DNA from: Leishmania infantum JPCM5
Lineage: Eukaryota > Euglenozoa > Kinetoplastea > Trypanosomatida > Trypanosomatidae
Assembly: GCF_000002875.2 (NCBI RefSeq)
Contig: NC_009408.2
Coordinates: 410,501-474,500 of the forward strand
Length of the DNA: 64,000 bases
Direction of reading: 5' to 3'
In this document: positions 59,521 through 64,000 of the stretch, piece after piece
Layout of the letters: every line of letters begins with the position of its first letter
Position numbering within the stretch: the first letter of the stretch is position 1
Translations under genes and position numbers: made by a program
The notes under the pieces: generated by a model
What the model saw: the letters and a program-made list of their open reading frames with translations, nothing else
Databases searched by the model: none
What the model was told of the DNA's origin: nothing

Positions 59521-60278
59521 GGGCCCAGGCCAGTCGCGCTATCAGGCGAGGGGAGGGGAGGGGAGGGCATGTCCGACGTAACGGGCACGTTTTTCTTGCA
59601 GGGGTCGTTTTTCTGCTTTTGTGTGTGTGTATGTGTGTGCTCTCTTATCTCCTGCACCTGCCCAGTGTGTGCGGCGGGTAGTGAAAGTGCGGTGGATTTT
59701 CTTTTTTTTGTAGTCATCGACGCGGGACGGCGTGGCATGCGTCGTGTTCTGCTGTCGTCGTTGTGGTTGCGTGCCAAGCGCCGCAGGCACGGATATGATG
59801 ACTTTTGAGACTGTGTGTATGTGTGTGTGTTGCCCTGCGCACTCTGAAGAAAGAGTCGTGGTTGGGGCGGCATGGGGAGGGGCGCACGTCATTTCCGGCA
59901 CTCCCTCCCTGTGCGCACAATGCACAGTGCAGTCGATTGGATGAAGGCAAGAACAGCAAACAAAAACAGGACGACTGCTGTGAAGCCCGGCCGCAGGTAT
60001 GCTGGCAAACACTAAGATACATGCGCTGGTACTGCAGAGGTGGTGCCAGCCATCGATTTCTCTGTTGTGTGCCGACGCAGCGCGTACTACCGCATACAAA
60101 AGCGCCCGCGACTCTCGCCGCGTGGCGCAACTGTTCCGATAGACGCGTCTGTCACACGGCTCTTTCCCTCTCTTGTTACTGTTCTCGCTTACGTGGGTCC
60201 CCCTCCCGTCCCCTCTCCGCTCCCATCAAACAGTGGCCATCTGCCACTCACGCCGTGCGACCCCCTCAGCTGCGGCAA
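59521..60278. other. Spacer upstream of WASHC4
   Basis: Includes a GGGGA repeat near 59550, short TG runs near 59621 and 59817, and the pyrimidine tract before the next gene. Nothing else was recognised. Confidence 0.6.
60160..60233 (+). promoter_or_regulatory. Probable SL trans-splice acceptor of WASHC4
   Basis: A C/T-rich tract (CTCTTTCCCTCTCTTG through CCCCTCTCCGCTCCC) ends in CAG at 60231-60233, 46 bases before the ATG at 60279. There is no intervening ATG, which supports that start. Confidence 0.6.
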
Positions 60279-63200
60279 ATGGATTCTTTCTACAGCAATC
60301 AGGTGCGTCGGGAAGAGGCGCGTGCGCTGCGTGCACAACTCAGTGCCTTCGTGGATCATCACGAGCAGCAGCTCTTCGACGCGCAGCAACGGCTGCGCCA
60401 CCCGACCGATGCCACGCACTGGAGTCGTCAGCACGATGTCGTGACGGTGCAGCTGGCAGACACGCCGTACCACGCTTCATTCAGCGCACATCATCAGCCG
60501 CGGCAGCGGCGAGCGTACCAGCAGTCGTCCATTGCAGACTTGCTCGGCAGCACGATGGCAAGCACCGATCCGCTTCTCTTCCGCCTTCTCGTCTCTCTTG
60601 CGAGCTCCAATGCGGAGATGCAGGCTCTGAGCGACGAGGCGCGTCGCTGCTACGCGCCTCCGCTGGCGCTTGTCGGTGATGACAACGAGAACTGCTACAA
60701 GAGCCGGTCGACCGACAGGGTGAAGGGACTTGGCAGTGACGGCAGCAGCGGCGATACCCGTCGTGGCGGGCACCCGGCGATGAATGCTGGCGGTGACAAC
60801 GGTCCGTCGTCGCTGCAACACCCACAGCTGCGGCGGCAGCAAGAGCAGGAGGACATTCTTGAGGAAGAGAAGCTGCTGCACTCCACGTGGACACTGCTGC
60901 CTCTGTTGCAGGACATCTGGCTGTGGCGGCAACGCGTGCAGGACGTCGTGGCGCACGCGCTCTTCCAGCTGGCGAGCATCTACCATGACACTCGCTCCAA
61001 AGGAAGCAGAGGCGATCCGCCCCCGCTCCTCCATGTGCGACTGACATCTTTCTGGGACAGCCTGAGCGACCTTCTTGGGGCGGTCCTCCTTGTTGAAGAG
61101 GTTCTTCACCAGAATGCCAGTATTAGAGACGGCGTAGAGGTGATGCAGCGCCTTCTCGCGCAGCAGCAGCTGGATGCCAAGCGAGATGACGTTACTGGCG
61201 GCGACGATGACGGAGAAATGATGCGCCTGCTGCTGCAGAAGCTGCAGGCAGACATCTTGGATAGTAGCCTACTCGCCTCCGTGGCCGCGCAGCGCTTCGA
61301 CCAGCTCTTTGAAGCCTCACTGGCCGCATGTGAGCAGAGTGAGTCGAGACCGACAGCTTCCGTGCCCAGCACGCAGCGCCATGCCACAGCCGCGCGGACT
61401 GCAGCGACGCCGCACCCACCGCCTTTTCGGGAGCACACTTCCCTGTGCGAAGAGTTTATCGCCGTCTTGACAGGGCGGTGCAACGACTTTGAGGCCACCC
61501 TCTCGTCACCTCGTGCGTTGGAGCACAAGTCGAGCCTTGCCGCTCTCTGCGGGCTATGCTACTTGATGAAGGGGCTGTTCCTGAGCTCCCTACCGGCACG
61601 CGGTGGCCCTGCCGCAGGCCCCACCTCAGTCGCGTCGACAACGGTAAGCAGGCTCGTCGCAGCGATGCTAGGGCATGTCAGCCAGCGGTTTGTTGCCTGG
61701 CAGTCTGTCGTCCCACTGCTGCAGCTGCAGGGCCTCTATGTGCTGTGCCCACTGCTGTGGTGGCGGCGCGCCTTTCCTAGCGAGCTTTCCGCTGCTGCTG
61801 GCGCCATGAAGGACGGTGCTGGCGCGCTGGTCCGCAGAACCGTTGTGGAGGCGTGCCAGACCTCCGGCTCGCAGTTCCTCTCCAACATCTCGCAGTGGAC
61901 ACAGCAGGTGGATCGCTGGGCCGCGGTCGAGATGCAGTCCGCCCTGCCCATCGACGCACCCCTGTGCCGTTCGTTTATCCAGAGGATGGTGCTGCTTATT
62001 CAGCAAGGAGTGGCTCTGTCGCGCAGCGTTCAAGACGGCGTGGTGCAGCTCCTGTTGCTCCATCACCACGCGGAGGCGCCGCTGACGGTGTCGATGGTGC
62101 ACGGTGTCCTGCAAGGCGTGCTGCTCTTGCAGCGCATAGCGGACGCCTACCACAGCAAGATGGGCATCCTCGCCACTGCTCAGGCGGCGCTCGTGCAGTC
62201 GATCGTGTATGTCCTCGAAAAGCACCTCTACAACTTGTTCACCCGCACCTGCAGCACCAGACCAGGCACCGCAGCAGTGCCGACGGCGGTTGCGCAGGAA
62301 CAGCTCCTTGCGCTACAAGGTGCCTTGCAACTTCTTCACAAACCTTTTACAGCGGACACCTTAGCGTGTCTTGTGCTGCTGCTGGACGTGGCGCTAAATC
62401 GCGAAGAGCTGCAGCAAAGCAAGGCCTCACCTGCGATCACAGAGCAGGAGCGCGACGACGCCTTCATCGCACTGGCACAGCTGAAGGCGATCCTCACCTA
62501 CCAGCAGACGCTGCCGTGCATCACGAGCGCCTCTTTCCTCTTCTTTCATCGCGAAACCCTGTACCCACTCTTCCTCAAGTACTGCTATGAGCACACCTTG
62601 GCGGCCGTCTCCCTGCCGCAGATCGTGTCTGCCCTGGGCGACTGTCGCCTGCTCATCATGTCCGCCCGGCATGTGAAGAACCCGTCGGAGACGCTGCTGA
62701 GCGACTACGTAGAGTTTGTGCGAGACTGTGTCCACCAGGAGCTGGTGCAGCCCCTGTGCACCGAGATTGAGAACCAGCTGCGGCTGCGCACGCACGACGC
62801 CGTGCTAGGCCAGCCGTACCGCGTACTGCGGCCGTCTGCCGAGGCTTCCGGGCGCGATCTGACCCGCTATACACTGCTGCAGCCATTTCGCTTCTTCGAT
62901 GAATGGATGCACGTGGCGGCGCAGATCGAGCACTACCTCAGCACGCAGTTCTACAACCTGAACGCCCTCATGCCGAACGACTGGAAAACGTACGAGGAGA
63001 TGCGCAGTCTCGCCCTTCGCACCTATCGCCTGCGCATCGCAGACAGCCACCTGCCGAGCTGCATCCTGGACCAGGGACTGGACGTGCTTGTCATCACGGA
63101 GAACATCCAGCAGTTTGTCGCGTACTACACGTACAACCTGAATGAGCAGATCTTCATCCAGCGCCCCTCTTTGACTCCGTCGAAGCATCTACATACCCTC

Positions 63201-64000
63201 AACACGCGCCACATCGCCAACTCGATCCGCACACACGGCACCGGGGTCATGAACACCGCTGTGAACTACGTGTACAAGTACCTCCTAAAGAAGATGGCCA
63301 TCCTGTCGCACTTCCTGCACGACGACTACGTCCGCTCGCACCTGCTGAAGGACGCGCGGGCGGTGCGGCAGCGGAAGAAGGAGCAGCAGCCCTGCAAGTA
63401 CCCTGTGGAGCAAGCAGAGCAGCTGATCCGAGAGATGGACCGCCTCGGCGTCGCTCACGACGGCGTGTCGTTCTTGGAGAAGGCTCGACAGCTGATTAGT
63501 GAAATGGGAAATGCGCTGGGGTTCATGCGCATGATGCGCAGTGGCGGGCTGCGTGCAGTGGCGGAGGGAGCGCGCTTCGTACCGCTTCCGACGACGGCGG
63601 CGGCGAGAGGCGGCAGTGCGACGGAGGCATCCGCAGCGGCAGGAGTGCCGTTGAGCGCCTACATGGTGCACAGGTCCCGCACCTCGCGGCCACCACGCAA
63701 GTCCGGCGACGATACAGATGACGAAGAGGGAGAGGAAGAGGGCACACAAGACGGGTCTGACAACGGAGACAGCGACACGGTGCAGCAGCGCCAACTGAAT
63801 CTGCGGCGCAGCACCGTCGACGCCGTTTCCAACCTTGACCGGGTAGTGCACAGCATGCTCGAGCAGCTCTCCGACGGCTCCCAGTACTACCCGCTTCTCC
63901 TAGACGCGATTGGGCGGCGGCTGCGTCGCTCATCAGCGGAGCGGTATGCTCACTTGCAGCTGCTGTACCTCCTCGTCCCCGCCCTGGCAAATCTGCAGGT
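60279..64000 (+). CDS. WASHC4: WASH complex subunit 4 (SWIP/WASHC4), 3'-truncated by window edge
   Basis: An open frame of 1240 codons from the ATG at 60279 that is still open at base 64000, so the C-terminus is missing. The strongest family match lies in the conserved core. IRTHGTGVMNTAVN begins at residue 983, followed by a helix, and then LGVAHDGVSFLEKARQLISE and MGNALGFMRMMRSGGL at about 1057-1092; these blocks are hallmarks of SWIP. Upstream, FRFFDEWMHVAAQIEHYLST and YEEMRSLALRTYRLRI also fit. WASHC4 is the large scaffold of the WASH complex, which activates Arp2/3 on endosomes to drive cargo sorting. Human WASHC4 has about 1173 residues; this one is longer because of Ser/Gly/Gln-rich inserts near 140-190 and an acidic insert (DDTDDEEGEEEG) near 1145. 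The assignment is firm. Confidence 0.93.
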   Translation, partial: MDSFYSNQVRREEARALRAQLSAFVDHHEQQLFDAQQRLRHPTDATHWSRQHDVVTVQLADTPYHASFSAHHQPRQRRAYQQSSIADLLGSTMASTDPLLFRLLVSLASSNAEMQALSDEARRCYAPPLALVGDDNENCYKSRSTDRVKGLGSDGSSGDTRRGGHPAMNAGGDNGPSSLQHPQLRRQQEQEDILEEEKLLHSTWTLLPLLQDIWLWRQRVQDVVAHALFQLASIYHDTRSKGSRGDPPPLLHVRLTSFWDSLSDLLGAVLLVEEVLHQNASIRDGVEVMQRLLAQQQLDAKRDDVTGGDDDGEMMRLLLQKLQADILDSSLLASVAAQRFDQLFEASLAACEQSESRPTASVPSTQRHATAARTAATPHPPPFREHTSLCEEFIAVLTGRCNDFEATLSSPRALEHKSSLAALCGLCYLMKGLFLSSLPARGGPAAGPTSVASTTVSRLVAAMLGHVSQRFVAWQSVVPLLQLQGLYVLCPLLWWRRAFPSELSAAAGAMKDGAGALVRRTVVEACQTSGSQFLSNISQWTQQVDRWAAVEMQSALPIDAPLCRSFIQRMVLLIQQGVALSRSVQDGVVQLLLLHHHAEAPLTVSMVHGVLQGVLLLQRIADAYHSKMGILATAQAALVQSIVYVLEKHLYNLFTRTCSTRPGTAAVPTAVAQEQLLALQGALQLLHKPFTADTLACLVLLLDVALNREELQQSKASPAITEQERDDAFIALAQLKAILTYQQTLPCITSASFLFFHRETLYPLFLKYCYEHTLAAVSLPQIVSALGDCRLLIMSARHVKNPSETLLSDYVEFVRDCVHQELVQPLCTEIENQLRLRTHDAVLGQPYRVLRPSAEASGRDLTRYTLLQPFRFFDEWMHVAAQIEHYLSTQFYNLNALMPNDWKTYEEMRSLALRTYRLRIADSHLPSCILDQGLDVLVITENIQQFVAYYTYNLNEQIFIQRPSLTPSKHLHTLNTRHIANSIRTHGTGVMNTAVNYVYKYLLKKMAILSHFLHDDYVRSHLLKDARAVRQRKKEQQPCKYPVEQAEQLIREMDRLGVAHDGVSFLEKARQLISEMGNALGFMRMMRSGGLRAVAEGARFVPLPTTAAARGGSATEASAAAGVPLSAYMVHRSRTSRPPRKSGDDTDDEEGEEEGTQDGSDNGDSDTVQQRQLNLRRSTVDAVSNLDRVVHSMLEQLSDGSQYYPLLLDAIGRRLRRSSAERYAHLQLLYLLVPALANLQ

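Noticed and set aside
59550..59572. GGGGA repeat near 59550 considered as a telomere-like or G-quadruplex element
   Set aside because: Only about four units, not the trypanosomatid telomere hexamer, and no supporting context.

Overview
This window looks like nuclear DNA of a Leishmania-type trypanosomatid. Every supportable gene lies on the + strand with no introns. The genes are GC-rich and separated by long spacers full of polypyrimidine tracts and (TG)n/(CA)n microsatellites, as expected for polycistronic transcription followed by SL trans-splicing. Four amastin genes carrying the Cys-x-Thr...Cys surface-loop signature and several SIDER-type degenerate retroposons place it in or very near Leishmania. 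Species cannot be fixed from the sequence alone. The first ATG after a polypyrimidine/AG acceptor was normally preferred to the longest open frame, so several starts are shorter than the maximal reading frame.

Layout. 1-15 kb: a large coiled-coil protein, an EF-hand protein with a mitochondrial-type leader, the phage-type single-subunit mitochondrial RNA polymerase, and a second large coiled-coil protein. 15.1-20.4 kb: a 2.36 kb tandem duplication made of a SIDER plus a small unknown gene, present twice and closed by a third SIDER. 21-31.7 kb: a large protein that I read as three successive adaptin-binding-p34 (AAGAB/Irc6)-like modules, a SURF6/Rrp14-like nucleolar protein, a mitochondrial-type BAX-inhibitor-1 protein, a YL1/VPS72-like histone-chaperone protein and eIF1. 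34.8-43.5 kb: an RRM protein, a PHD-finger plus GNAT acetyltransferase, and a protein resembling TCAIM (DUF4460/DUF4461).

45-56 kb is the accessory section. It has four amastin genes and three SIDERs, two direct and one inverted. The outer two amastins are almost identical in coding sequence but have unrelated flanks. 58.3-59.5 kb holds a decayed coding remnant. From 60.3 kb to the window edge runs most of WASH complex subunit 4 (SWIP/WASHC4), cut off by the end of the window.

The genes do not form one pathway, which is normal for a trypanosomatid directional cluster. The genes that appear mitochondrial (EF-hand protein, RNA polymerase, BI-1 protein, TCAIM-like protein) and the membrane-traffic pair (p34-like protein, WASHC4) are scattered. 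The most unusual items are the triple p34-like protein, the SIDER-bounded duplication, the coding-only homogenisation of two amastins, and the 0.5 kb inverted SIDER pair.
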